Below are positions 11,385-24,276 of a stretch of 64,000 nucleotides of DNA, piece by piece (the stretch's first letter is position 1; the number at the start of each line of letters is the position of its first letter). The translations under genes and the position numbers were made by a program. This DNA comes from Spinacia oleracea (taxonomy: Eukaryota > Streptophyta > Magnoliopsida > Caryophyllales > Amaranthaceae). The DNA lies in assembly GCF_020520425.1 (NCBI RefSeq), contig NC_079491.1, positions 9,676,952 to 9,740,951 on the forward strand, read 5' to 3'. A model generated the notes under the pieces. That model was not told the DNA's origin. It ran no database searches and worked only from the letters and a program-made list of their open reading frames with translations.

Positions 11385-13204
11385 TTTGATCACATTTGAT
11401 CAAATCAGGCAGTGTGATCTTTTACAGAAAATTGAGTTACGATCTGGAACCAATTGATTAATTGGCTGCAGTCCAATCTGGCTCCTGCAACCAGACGAGC
11501 AGCAATGGATGATCACTTTAGGCAATTAGAGGCAAAATTGCTTGAGCAATCAAAAAGGGTTGAGAGTCAGTCTGCGCAGATTGAAGATCAGTCCAAGAAA
11601 TTGGATGGAGTGATGAATTTGCTGCTGGAAATGAAGAACCAGATGAGAGACTCCAGTTCTGAAAACAGCAGACACACAGAAACTCCTAAAGAGGGTAATG
11701 CTACTAAACCTATGGGGTATAACCCTAAGATTTCTTTCCCTAAATTCGATGGAACTAACAGTAGAGAATGGATCAAGAAGTGTAGCAGGTATTTTAGTCT
11801 TTGCAATATCAGTGATGATCATAAAGTAGATTTGGCTTCACTTAATATGGTTGACAAGGCTGAAAAATGGGTGACAAGCTACCTATCAACTAAAAGAAAT
11901 GTGGATTGGGGTGAGTTTTGTCTGGATTTATCTGCTAGGTTTAGAGATAATAGGGGTACCAATACTGTGGAACAGTTCAATAAATTGCAGAAACTGATTC
12001 TGTAGAAACTTACCTAGACAATTTTGAAGATTTAAAATCTGATGTTATAAACACTCATCATGGGTTACCTGAAGAGTTTGTGTTGGAAAGCTTTATTGGG
12101 GGTTTAAATCCTACTGTCAAACCCTTTGTTAAAGCCTTTAGACCCAATACAATTGCTGAGGCAGTTGAATTTGCTAGGTTACAGGAAGAACAACTAGCAG
12201 CATGTTCACAGAAAACTTATACTACTAGACCATTTCACTACAATCAGAAGGCTATTCAAGCCATACCTTTGAACTCCAATAAACCCACAAATGCTAGCCT
12301 GCCTGCATTACTACCTACACCAAATACAAAACCTACTCAAATAACCAAATTCAACCCAAGATATGCCAAGAACTTTAGGCACATTTCAGCAGATGTGAGG
12401 GCTGACAAAATTGCTAAGGGTTTGTGTTATTACTGTGATGCACCATATGAAAGAACACACAAATGCCAATTCAAAGAACCACAGTTGTTCATTGTGGAAA
12501 TATCCAGTAGTAATGAGGATAAAGGGTCAGATGTTAGTGAGGATGATGGGGATGATGAGTTGGATAGTACTGGAGTAGCTGAGCCAATTTTATCTCTTAA
12601 TGCATTGTCTGGCAACCAGAATTTCCAAACAATGAGGGTGACAGGCACTAGGAATAATAAATTGTTCCATGTTTTGGTTGATTCTGGAAGCACTCACAAC
12701 TTCTTGGCTTTGGAGTTAGCTAAGAAATTGGGTTGTGCTATTGAATCCATACCTTCTCAGCATGTAACAGTAGCTGATGGAAATCACGTAGCATGTCAAC
12801 ATGTCTCCAAAGGGTTCACTTGGGCCATGCAAGGGAGAACTTTTACAGCTGATATGATGTTGATATCCTTGGGGGGTTGTGATATGGTTCTTGGAGTTCA
12901 ATGGCTAGCAACATTGGGCCCTATTTGTTGGGATTTCAAAGCTTTGCTTATGGAGTTTCACTTGGATGGATGTCAGTTTGTCCTACAGGGTATACACCCA
13001 CAGAAAGTGAAAGTAGTGGAGGGTGCACCTTCAGCAAAGTTGTTCAGTAATGCAGTCCAGCTTTGTTTGTTACAAGTAAGGGATATGTCCTTCCAACCTG
13101 TACAGCAGTCAACCAATCAACAGCATGAGGACAGTGAACTGGAAGTTTTGAAAGAACAGTACAAAGACATTTTTGTTGACCCTGAGGATTTGCCACCTCA
13201 CAGG

Positions 13205-13872
13205 CAGTGGCGGACCCAGGATATTTGGTCAGGGGTGGCACGAAAGTGGTAGTCGTTGAGATATAAAATGACAATATCACAAAGTTGGGTATTAAAAGTG
13301 CGTAACTCTTAGGTGTTTTTTCAGTGCTAAATTTGTGTTAATTGATTGCATGAAACTTCAAATTGGCTGAGATTTTTTTTTTTTTTATCAATATATATCA
13401 GTAAAAGTGAAAAAAGTACAAAGTTAAAAGTGACTATTATTAAGATATAGCAGTAAATAATGGATTAGACTTATTATTTTATCAAAAAAGTATTTATTTA
13501 TAGTTTAGTTCAATTAAATATAAAGGTGGAAAAAGAAGTAGACAATGTTTCGATAGGTTTAGAATAAAAATAAAATAAAAAGCTAAAGCCAGATGCAACT
13601 AATGGATTTTTTTTAGAAGAAAACGAATTAAAAAAAATGAGCTGAAAATTAACCAAGTTTGTCAATAAGGGTCATCGAACCCTTGATCTCTGGGCAACAC
13701 TAGATAAAAACACTTAATCCTTGTTAACCATTGCAACACAGCCATTTTCAACGTATATCTGGTTCAGATATAATACATATGCGCAAGTTTTTTGTTTTTA
13801 AATACATTTTAAGTTTTTTTTTTCCTGGGGGTGGCACGTGCCCCCCTTGGCCCCAATGTGGGTCCGCCAGTG
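13205..13872. mobile_element. hAT-like non-autonomous element inside Gypsy pol
   Basis: 668 bp with inverted ends CAGTGGCGGACCCAG and TGGGTCCGCCAGTG (one mismatch) and an exact 8 bp duplication CTCACAGG at 13197-13204 and 13873-13880, diagnostic for hAT. AT-rich, no transposase. It interrupts the polyprotein just ahead of the RT N-terminus. Confidence 0.93.
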
Positions 13873-13921
13873 CTCACAGGGGGGGTATTTAATCACACAA
13901 TTCCATTAGAGCCTAATGCAA

Positions 13922-15314
13922 TGTTAGGTTATGATACATATGACAATTCATAAATCATGCGGAAAAACCATAAAGCCAGGAAAACATATTATTTACACAT
14001 AATCATTTAGCATAGTTTAGATGCATACACTTTGTTGCGTGCCTTCCCTAGCTGCGCCCGAACCGAACAAGAACAAGTCTTTAGGACTCCAAGTGTCGTC
14101 CCTCCGTAGATAGTCCACAGCACGTCCGGATCCGCCTTAAGCTTGACCAACTAGAATCGCCCTTAAGGTACTATTATTTTCGGCACTTTATAGGCAATTG
14201 TGTAATTGAATTTTGCTCTCAAAACTCACTTTGAATACTTGAATAATCTATATAAATATGTGACCCTAGGCACCTATTTATAGAGTTATGGAAAAGGATT
14301 TGGAATCCTATTAGGATACTAATTTATTTAATTATAATCCTACTAGGACTCTAATTAAATAAACTAAATCTTTTAGGATTGGATTTAATCATATGACAAA
14401 TCCCGGTAGCTTCAGGATTCGAGTAGCACACAAACACACACGCACGCACAGCAGCCCACGAGAGGCGCCATGCGCGCGCGCACAGCCCATGAGCTCGCAG
14501 CCCACTGCCGCAAGCCCACACGCTGCCGCAGCCTTGGCGCGCGCTGGGCCTGCCTTGCGGTGGGCCTGGCGCAGCCTTGGCTGGTGCGTTTGTGGCGCGC
14601 TGGCTTGCTGGGCGATGGCCCGGCTTCGTGCTGGGCCTTCGTCTGGCAGGCCTCGTCCGATGCTAATTCGTACGACACGTTTCCGATTAATTTCCCGATT
14701 CTGGAATTCATTTCCGATACGAACAATATTCAATATTTCCGATTCCGGAATCAATTTCCGTTTCGAACAAATATTTAATATTTCCGTTTCCGGAATTATT
14801 TTCTGATTCCGATAATATTTCCGATTCTGACAATATTTCCGTTTTCGGCAATATTTCCGATTCCGGTAATATTTCCATTTCCGATAATATTTTCCGATAC
14901 GTACCATGTTTCCGTTTCCGGCAACATCTACGACTTGGATAATATTTATATTTCCGATACGATCCATATTTCCGTTTCCGGCAATATCATCGTTTCCGGA
15001 GTATTCATTTCTTGCCTGTGACGATCTCAGCTCCCACTGAAACCAAGATCCGTCGATTCCGAATATCCATAGATGGAGTATTTAATGCCATTAAATACTT
15101 GATCCGTTTACGTACTATTTGTGTGACCCTACGGGTTCAGTCAAGAGTAAGCTGTGGATTAATATCATTAATTCCACTTGAACTGAAGCGGCCTCTAGCT
15201 AGGCATTCAGCTCACTTGATCTCACTGAATTATTAACTTGTTAATTAATACTGAACCGCATTTATTAGACTTAACATTGAATGCATACTTGGACCAAGGG
15301 CATTATTTCCTTCA
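13922..15314 (-). repeat. Left LTR of the Copia-type element (its 3' LTR)
   Basis: Plus-strand ends TGTTAGGTTATG and ATTATTTCCTTCA. On the minus strand a TATA box CTCTATAAATAGG lies at about 14274-14286. The LTR holds a GC-rich block (about 14440-14680) and a run of imperfect TTTCCGATTCCGG-type units (about 14685-15000). Confidence 0.93.
14685..15000. repeat. Tandem TTCCGATTCCGG-type array within the LTR
   Basis: Many imperfect units of 15-20 bp around AATATTTCCGATTCCGG and AATATTTCCGTTTCCGG. The same array recurs at about 23645-23960 in the right LTR. The CCGG palindromes would make it foldable. Confidence 0.8.
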
Positions 15315-15325
15315 GTCTCCCACTT
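15315..15325 (-). other. Polypurine tract of the Copia-type element
   Basis: Read on the minus strand, AAGTGGGAGAC abuts the left LTR (TGAAGGAAATAATG), the position and make-up expected of a plus-strand primer. Confidence 0.75.
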
Positions 15326-16430
15326 GTCCTTAGGGACAAGTGTGCATTTCCTAATTCCTTTGTCGCTCGATGCTTGCTCTTGAACATAAGGTAAGAGTTG
15401 TCATCCTTATTATGTCCAGAGGTGTTTCTCGGTTTCAGAGTTCAACTGATCAAATAAACAGATAATCATAGCCTATGATTCATCCGAGCACGGCCATGCA
15501 TTTCACAGTTTCTAGCTCTCCGAGTGGCCTTGTACAACTTTTAAGCATCTCATCCCGATTTATGGGAGGACAATCCCAATCTTGCAATCTTGAGATTAGA
15601 CTTCGTTTGATAGGTGATTACCTGAGCGTTGCCTTTATAGCCTCCTTTTACGGTGCGACGGTTGGTCAACGTCAAAGCAACCAGTTCTCAAACAAGTAAT
15701 CTCAAATCACTCAGGTATTGAGGATTTAGTGTCTAATAATTTTAATGAAATTTACTTATGGCAGATTTTCATCTCTTACAGTAAAGTTTCATAGGTCTTG
15801 TCCGATACTAGTCTTCCCAAAGTAAGTATCTATGCAAATGATTATGACATTGCCATGTCCACATAGTTCAAGAAACAGAACTACTAGTCATCTTGCATTC
15901 TAATCGTCTAACGTTTTCTATGCGTCCAATTTTATAGAAAACTCCGACTAGGGACCATTTTCAACCTTTGACATTCAAGTTCACTTGATAGACATTTCTT
16001 AGTCACAAGACTGGTCCTGACAGTCTATCTTGAATATATCGTCAAATTGAAGGGACTCATCATTTAATACTAAACCAAGATTAAATGGAATATGAAAATA
16101 CATTTCATATATGATAAATGTTCAACCCCAATGTTTTACAACCATGGGCCTCAAACCCATCTTTAAAACAGTTCATGGAATTCAAAGCTATGCTTGATTT
16201 CCAGTGCTACAACGTGAGTGTTGCTTCTCACTTGTTGCATAGGTTTAGTTATCACGCTTTGCCAATCTTAATATCCTTTTCATCGAATGTTCTTCGAGAT
16301 AGATGATAAGATCTTTTGAGTATGTTTATTTTGTGATCTAGTCTTTTCTTGCTTCAAGAGTGGTTCTACGCATTTTTTCAATGAATAACCATCAAGCCAG
16401 CAGACATGTGATCTACCCAAGTTCAGTGAA

Positions 16431-16495
16431 GAACTCTTTAACATAAACAACCCTGTTTTATTGCTTCGTAGGCAATAAGTACTTTTACTTCAACT
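16431..16495 (-). pseudogene. Fossil Copia RNase H fragment
   Basis: On the minus strand EVKVLIAYEAIKQ is readable, matching the AEYIAACEAAKEA-type block of Copia RNase H; downstream bases are out of frame. It lies between the RT fossil and the 3' LTR, the right order for Copia. Confidence 0.55.
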
Positions 16496-17520
16496 TTATA
16501 GGTTGCTAGTGATGCTTTGTTTGGAATTACTTATCCAAGCAGTTCACAGATATGTGGAATACTTTCCAGCTGTATCTTAGAACATAGAAATTAATATTTT
16601 AATATCCCACGCAACAACTCATGGTCTCCAATCCATGTTACCATTTCAAAACACGATGCTCTATAGCTCGTCCTTATCAATGGTTAACTCTAAAGGGTCT
16701 TGCTTGATCCTTTGCCAGTGTTTATGCGTGTAGCATCAATATTTAGCATATCTTTATTTCCTTGAATCAAGAACTATTTCTATGTACCTTTTCAAGTACC
16801 ATAAGTATTCTTGATCTCAATCTAGTTGATCTTCACTTAGATCAATAGAGATTGGTATATGTTCGTCATGCCTAAAGTCATACGATACGTTTTTGGCGAT
16901 CCTCATATTATATCATACATGATAAATTCTTTTGCAGAATAATTCCCAATTGAAATTCTATTCATGTAACTTTAGCTCATTCAATTTCAGTAGATACTGA
17001 ATCCAGCTAAATTCTTTGACATATAATATAGGTTAAGAATCTCACTTAGATCCTTTGATGTTTTAACTTAGTAAATGCTTATACATAGTTCAAACATTCT
17101 TTTACTTAGATTTATTCACATGGGTCGAATATCTCCAATGGAGTATTTCGTGTTTGATTTAGTAAATGCCATTACTTAATCCAAAACAATATCATAAGAT
17201 CTTTGTAAATAGATCTTAATACCCAGTATGTACTAAGTTTCGCCTTGGTCCATCATTGATGAATAATTTCAAACCTAAGTCATTAGCATTTGAATGTTAT
17301 TTCACAATAGAGAGATATGTGTGATACACATAGGACCAAATAAGTTTTACGTACTCCCACTAAACTTCTTATATATCTATGTATATTTTATGAAACTAAA
17401 ATACTTATTAGCTTCACTAAAATACAATTCCAATTCCCAATTGCTTGCTTAAATCTGTACTTAGATTTTATAAGCTAGCTTTCCTTTTTCAAGCATTTAT
17501 TTGGATCCACAAATCCTATG

Positions 17521-17772
17521 ACATACCATGTACATAGTTTATTCCAACATTTGATTGAGGAATACGTTTTTGTTATCCAATTGCTATATGTACCAATATG
17601 CAATCATTGCTTGAATTATAGACTTGAGCATTACGATTATGCATGAGGTTTCAACACAATCCACACCGTGAATTTGCTTGTAACCTTTTAGCAACTAATC
17701 TAGCTTTGTGTTGTGAACACAATTTCATGTTTGATGGTTTTTATCCTTAAAACAAACTTGCAACCAATAGGT
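17521..17772 (-). pseudogene. Fossil Copia reverse transcriptase fragment
   Basis: The minus strand holds, in order but with stops and shifts between them, PIGCKFVLRIKT, KARLVAKR, MLKSI, QLDNKNVFLN and MLE.TMYM. These match the Copia RT start (PIGCKWVFK, KARLVAKG, QMDVKTAFLNG, LEE.VYM). The spacing is right and the frames are wrecked, so this is an ancient, non-functional pol. Confidence 0.8.
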
Positions 17773-20700
17773 GTGAAACTATTCTTGCAAATCAACAAAA
17801 TTTCAATTTTGTCATCAAAACATTGAGTACGTTTTATGGCCTCTAACCATTTAAAACATTTGAGTCTATATATGGCCTCTAACCATTTTAGGGAATCTGG
17901 GTTTCGTCTTAGCTTTCTTACAAGTCACAAACTCATTAATCTACATGATAATAGTTTGACTGCAAGTTGTAGGTTTCTTCACTATCTAATAGAAGAATCG
18001 CATAGCTTCAGTGACCTGAACTCCATGATTCTTCACTATTTAATAGAAGAATCTCATAGTTTCAGTGACTTGAACTCTATGCCTACTTGGGTATAGAACA
18101 TCAAACAATAGAATATCAATAGCCACTTGAAAGTCCTTTGAATATTCTGTTCTCCTTGAAGCACTTGTAAAGTCTTCTAAGAGATGTCTATTCTTTAAAG
18201 CCACTTCTAAAGTCCTTAAAGAATACGTGTTCGGATTTTCTAAAGAACTTCGAAAAGCCTCCAGATTGTCCGTTTATGTTTGTTGTTTGCCTCGAAGACT
18301 TTCGAGGTCTATTTTCTCCCACTTGTCATTTTGGAAACGAATCTCCAAAAGGACATTATTTCGAGCAAACAAACATTATGTTCTCAAAAATTTGTGGTAG
18401 AAACAATACCCTTGTGTCTCATTTGAATAAATCACAATGAAACATATATCTATACTTGGGCCTTAGTTTGTTGAATAACAAACACTAAGCTCCCACTGAG
18501 TTTAGGAACTCTTTAGATATATTATGAAAAGTTATTCTGAAATTACTTTTCAATAGCTTTGACGAATTTGGTTTAGTTTGGTGGTAGTTGAGCATTTTGT
18601 TTTAGAAATTATAGGAAAAGTCTTTATGATTCATCATTGATCGAATCAAATACTAATTGACTTCGATTATTCCAACGTAGGGATATGCCATATCTTATGG
18701 ACCTAGATTGTGAAATTATAACACACAATCATTGATGATCATATTTGGTATCAAGTAATCATCAACATGATCTAACCTAGATCTTTATGATTTCTTGCCA
18801 AGTGGATTTTATACTTCTGAATCTTTGAACTAGCCAAACAGATTCAACTTATATCATATTTGAGTAAATAAACCTATATTCACTCAAATCCATGTGAAAT
18901 AATAAAGTCATAAAATCTTTCTTTAGCTTTGAACTATATTGTCTAGGCGTTCTAACAATAGTTCATATCTTTTGTTACTTTCAACAAGTAAGACTAGTCG
19001 TCTTAAATTGATCTAGAAATCAATGAACTTTCAAAAGTCCATTAAAATAGAGCTTTTGAATGTTAACTTGTTGATATGGTCTAAGCAACAATGCCAAAGA
19101 TTAGTGGAACTCAAATCAAGGGTTTGATTTGAACCTAGTAAAGTTTTTATTTTTAAAGAGTTGTTTGTTTTAATCAAGCATATTGACTCAACCCGTAAAT
19201 GACCATTTCATTCAAATAAACAAACAAACATTGTTTTTGTTCTTCTGAATGTGAGTCTTTCTGTGTTTGAAAAACAGAAATTTAGGTATGCTGATTATGG
19301 AACAAAATAGCCATTAAGTTCCAGCCTTGAAGGACTTAAAACAAACTAGATGACCCTACAGCTAATGTAGCATTGCCATGCTTCATTTCCCACTTGTAGG
19401 CCATTAGTGTAGCCTAGCTTCCATTATTTGAGTTATTACCGAAGTAAGAACCTCAAGCGGTATATGATACCAAGGAAGTTTGATTCCTAGGTCACTTCTC
19501 TTTAAACATAAACTTATAGGTAGAAACGGAATTATAAATTCCTTTCATTTGTTCCTTTGTTTTCCTATTTCTTGTACCATTTCTTATAGTCTTAAGAATT
19601 GAATTCTTTAGTGTTGACTTTTATACTTTGTTAGACATGTCCAATGTCACCAACAAGGTTCTTTACCATTTTATTTTATGTTGAATATTTTGTTTCAACT
19701 AGATGATCTTACCAGAAGCTTCTAAAGTTCTCTAAGTATCGATCTATTCGAATGTCTAGGGACTAGACTCATTCGAGAATTAAATGGAAAAAAGATTTTA
19801 GGTTGTTAACCATTGGTAAAGCTGAGCGTTTAAACTCAATGCTTTATGATCTCAAAACTACATTGTATTTTGAATTCACAAGCACCAATCGGTTTGCCAT
19901 TCGACTTTGATACTCGAAAACAACCATGAAAGTCGCTAAAAGAAACGTACATTTTAAAATTGCTCACATCTCTCATTTCCGTGAATCGTTCTTGAATTCA
20001 CTACCAATCGAGGAAATTTACTGTTACCTTTCTAAAAGGATTTACCGCAGTGCAAGATATTTAATTATAAACAATAATTAAAACATACATTGAAGCATGC
20101 AAGCCTAAACATTTATCATGAATAATAACTTGAAAATTAAAGCAATCATGCAACAAGTCATTAGCATTTTATTCGAGTTATGTGTTCCGGCAGGTGTGAA
20201 TAAAATGATTCCAAGACCCTAAAACCATTGAAGAATTAAGCACAGTTTGTCGACTCAATTCTAAAACATTTTAGGTAAGCAAAAGCCTTTTGCTAATAGT
20301 CTAGAAACTACTCTTGGTTGATAGGTACGTCTAAGAACTTATTAGGTAAACCTATCGATTTTGCCACGACATAAAAGGACTCCTTACTTATATCGTTGAG
20401 TTTCACCAAAACTAACATGTACTCACAATTATTTGTGTACCTTGCCCCTTTAGGACCAATAAGTAACACCTCGCTGAGCGAAAACTATTACTAGATTGAT
20501 GTAAAGGATATCCAAGCAAGTGTATATTTTGGCATGGCACCTTTTAACTCAATTTTTAAGTTTGGAACTTAAGGCTCTTACTATGTTGGTTAGATTTTAA
20601 GTGAACTAAAATCCTTAATCATGCAACATAATCAAGCTTTTGATCTCATGCATTTTAAGACATATTTAAAAGCAATAAATAACTTAAAACATGCATAAGA

Positions 20701-21489
20701 TAAATGTGATCTAGTATGGCCCGACTTCATCTTGAAGCTTTAACTTCAAAGTCCGTCTTGAAAATCTCCGTGGGAGGCACCATTTTCTTCAAATAGGATA
20801 AGCTATAATTAAAACTAATTACAACTATTTGATGGTACGCAAACCATTTTTGAATTGAAAAACAACTTTGGTACTTTAGACCAATTACATTCAAATTAAT
20901 GGTACGCAGACCATATTTTCTATCCTATTTGGGCCATACTAGTCACTTCATAACCTGCAAAACAGTACATATACAATATATACCATTCACCCATTCATTA
21001 TCATGAATGGCCCACATAGCTGGTTAGTAAAACACATTATGCATCACGTAAACATTTGCAGCAATTAATCAAGGGCACCAATAATCTACCAATTATTCAG
21101 TCCTTATTCATTCTAATCAAGTTGTTTTAACCTTAAGGATTTGTAGACCTAATCAAGAGTTTATGACTAAAAGGGCTCCCACTTAAACCAATAAATTCAT
21201 ATGCTTTACTAATTTTAAACATAAAAATGTATTTCTAGTCTAACCGGAAACATACAAATTTAATTAAAATTTAAAGCTCATATAAATTTATAATTGAATC
21301 CAAAAATTTAATTTAATTTCAGTCGTATTTAATTAATTCATGATTTTAATTTTAGTAAAATAATTAGAATAAATAAAATTTATTATAATTACAATATTCA
21401 AAATTAAAATCCAAGAAAATAATTTAAATTATTAATTTTAATAATTAATTAAAATTACGTAAACTGAAAATTTCAAATTAAAATTTCAA

Positions 21490-22130
21490 AACGATCTAAT
21501 CGCAACGCAACAACCCCACGCAACGTACGCCCATGGGCCACACGCACACAGCCATCGCTGGCCATGTGCGCGCAGCCCATGCGCTGCGTCGCATCGCTGC
21601 TGCTGCTTTCCTTCGCAAGCCATCACGCGAGCTGGTGCTCGCTGCGCGCGCGCCAGCGCTCGATGTACGCGAGCCATCGCTCGCTGCGCTCGCTTCTTGC
21701 GAGCCAGCGCTCGCTGTGCGCGCTCGCCAGCGCTCGCTTTATGCGGGTCATTGCTCGCTGCGCGCGCTTGCCAGCGCTCGATCCTGCGAGCCATCGCTCG
21801 CTGTACGAGGCATCGACGCTGGGCGTAGCACTCGTGGCACGCGAGCTAGCGCTCGCTGCGCGCGAGGCTCCGCACGCTTGCGCGAGGCAGTGCGCGTTGT
21901 GGCGCAGCTCGCTTGCTGCCCACACGCGACTGCTGTGCCTTGCTTTCGCCCTCGCCCATGTGTCCATTGCTCACAGCCCACGACACAAGGCAGGGCTGCT
22001 GCCTTGTGCTCGTGCACCATGGCCTTGCTCATTGCATTCGTGCCGCATGGGCGACGAGCTTCCTTGCTCGTCGTCTCATGCCCGCACTATACAACACCCC
22101 TTAAGGGTAACACGTAGCGTCCATTGCTTT
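21490..22130. repeat. GC-rich degenerate repeat block in the Copia-type leader
   Basis: About 640 bp of strongly GC-rich DNA in AT-rich surroundings, made of imperfect units such as GCGAGCCATCGCTCGCTGCG and GCCAGCGCTCGCT. It lies between the primer site and the fossil pol, where an untranslated leader would be. Open frames across it on both strands come from base composition. Confidence 0.75.
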
Positions 22131-22867
22131 GTGCGTGCAAGTTATATGAACGAATCGCATAAAATTTTAAAAAATTTATATTTAAAATTAATGAAAAATT
22201 AATAAATAATATTAATTTCATAATTTTAGGGCGAAAAATCGAAAATTTATTATTCAATTGATTTCCGATTAACATGGATTCAAGTCTAGGTCATAAAAAA
22301 TTTAAAATTTATCATAAATTTACAATTTTTATGGTGGTTTTTAATCATAGGTATCTAATTAAATTATAATTAATTATGAAAATCAAATTAATTCTAAATT
22401 ATTCTAATTTTCAACAAATTAATCATAATTACAAATTAGATTGCATAATTAACAAGGCTAGGCATTCAAACTTGTTAAACATATACAGTAGGTCAATCAA
22501 AAATTCAAGATTTATCAACAAGAATCGCAAATATTTAAATTAACATCTTAAATTTACGAAATTTTGCATTCGAAAAACTAAAACCTCCGAAAAGTCATAG
22601 TTAGGCTTCGAATTTGAGAATTCTGGGTTCGGCAGAAAAGTATTACTTTTGTCAAAATTTTAGAATGCCTTTTACATGCGGAATTGACACAAAAATCACT
22701 CAATTTGGATGAGTAACGAAGAAACTGCCGAAAAACTGCGTACGTATAATTAAATAAACGCAATTTGCAATTAATTAACAATTACGAAAATTAATCACCC
22801 CTTTTAATTCTTGCAAATTTGTAATATTTAACCATGTTCATGCAATTTAGATTATGAAAATAATAAG

Positions 22868-22883
22868 AGGCTCGTGATACCAC
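22868..22883 (-). other. Primer binding site of the Copia-type element
   Basis: On the minus strand, GTGGTATCACGAGCC follows the LTR end CCTAACA. It differs slightly from the standard TGGTATCAGAGCC, still pointing to initiator tRNA-Met. Confidence 0.75.
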
Positions 22884-24276
22884 TGTTAGGTTATGATACA
22901 TATGACAATTCATAAATCATGCGGAAAAACCATAAAGCCAGAAAAACATATTATTTACACATAATCATTTAGCATAGTTTAGATGCATACTCTTTGTTGC
23001 GTGCCTTCCCTAGCTGCGCCCGAACCGAACAAGAACAAGTCTTTAGGACTCCAAGTGTCGTCCCTCCGTAGATAGTCCACAGCACGTCCGGATCCGCCTT
23101 AAGCTTGACCAACTAGAATCGCCCTTAAGGTACTATTATTTTCGGCACTTTATAGGCAATTGTGTAATTGAATTTTGCTCTCAAAACTCACTTTGAATAC
23201 TTGAATAATCTATATAAATATGTGACCCTAGGCACCTATTTATAGAGTTATGGAAAAGGATTTGGAATCCTATTAGGATACTAATTTATTTAATTATAAT
23301 CCTACTAGGACTCTAATTAAATAAACTAAATCTTTTAGGATTGAATTTAATCATATGACAAATCCCGGTAGCTTCAGGATTCGAGTAGCACACAAACACA
23401 CACGCACGCACAGCAGCCCACGAGGGGCGCCATGCGCGCGCGCACAGCCCATGAGCTCGCAGCCCACTGCCGCAAGCCCACACGCTGCCGCAGCCTTGGC
23501 GCGCGCTGGGCCTGCCTTGCGGTGGGCCTGGCGCAGCCTTGGCTGGTGCGTTTGTGGCGCGCTGGCTTGCTGGGCGATGGCCCGGCTTCGTGCTGGGCCT
23601 TCGTCTGGCAGGCCTCGTCCGATGCTAATTCGTACGATACGCTTCCGATTAATTTCCCTATTCCGGAATTCATTTCCGATACGAACAATATTCAATATTT
23701 CCGATTCCGGAATCAATTTCCGTTTCGAACAAATATTTAATATTTCCGTTTCCGGAATTATTTTCTGATTCTGATAATATTTCCGATTCTGACAATATTT
23801 CCGTTTCCGGCAATATTTCCGATTCCGGTAATATTTCCATTTCCGATAATATTTTCCGATACGTACCATGTTTCCGTTTCCGGCAACATCTACGACTTGG
23901 ATAATATTTATATTTCCGATACGATCCATATTTCCGTTTCCGGCAATATCATCGTTTCCGGAGTATTCATTTCTTGCCTGTGACGATCTCAGCTCCCACT
24001 GAAACCAAGATCCGTCGATTCCGAATATCCATAGATGGAGTATTTAATGCCATTAAATACTTGATCCGTTTACGTACTATTTGTGTGACCCTACGGGTTC
24101 AGTCAAGAGTAAGCTGTGGATTAATATCATTAATTCCACTTGAACTGAAGCGGCCTCTAGCTAGGCATTCAGCTCACTTGATCTCACTGAATTATTAACT
24201 TGTTAATTAATACTGAACCGCATTTATTAGACTTAACATTGAATGCATACTTGGACCAAGGGCATTATTTCCTTCA
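22884..24276 (-). repeat. Right LTR of the Copia-type element (its 5' LTR)
   Basis: Same length and ends as the left LTR, with about ten single-base differences seen by eye and no indels. It carries the same minus-strand TATA box (near 23236-23248) and GC-rich and CCGG-rich blocks. The open frame that runs from here into Gypsy RT begins in LTR sequence by accident. Confidence 0.93.

Larger units (their letters stand above)
13922..24276 (-). mobile_element. Inverted Copia-type LTR element with decayed internal region
   Basis: Two LTRs of exactly 1393 bp (13922-15314 and 22884-24276) flanked by TGCAA at 13917-13921 and 24277-24281. The element is in reverse orientation: on the minus strand, GTGGTATCACGAGCC follows the right LTR as an initiator-Met-like primer site, and a purine tract AAGTGGGAGAC precedes the left LTR. 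The 7.6 kb interior has no long ORF, but Copia RT and RNase H fossils can be read on the minus strand. By eye only about ten substitutions separate the LTRs. It sits inside the Gypsy pol gene and is therefore the younger insertion. Confidence 0.93.

Noticed and set aside
14389-14967. Long overlapping open frames on both strands in the left LTR (and the matching ones at 23351-23929)
   Set aside because: They come from GC-rich, stop-poor DNA, occur identically in both LTRs, overlap on opposite strands and show no domain.
21486-22202. Frames of 100-212 codons on both strands in the GC-rich block
   Set aside because: Arg/Ala/Ser-biased translations of a degenerate repeat in several frames at once; no domain or start context.
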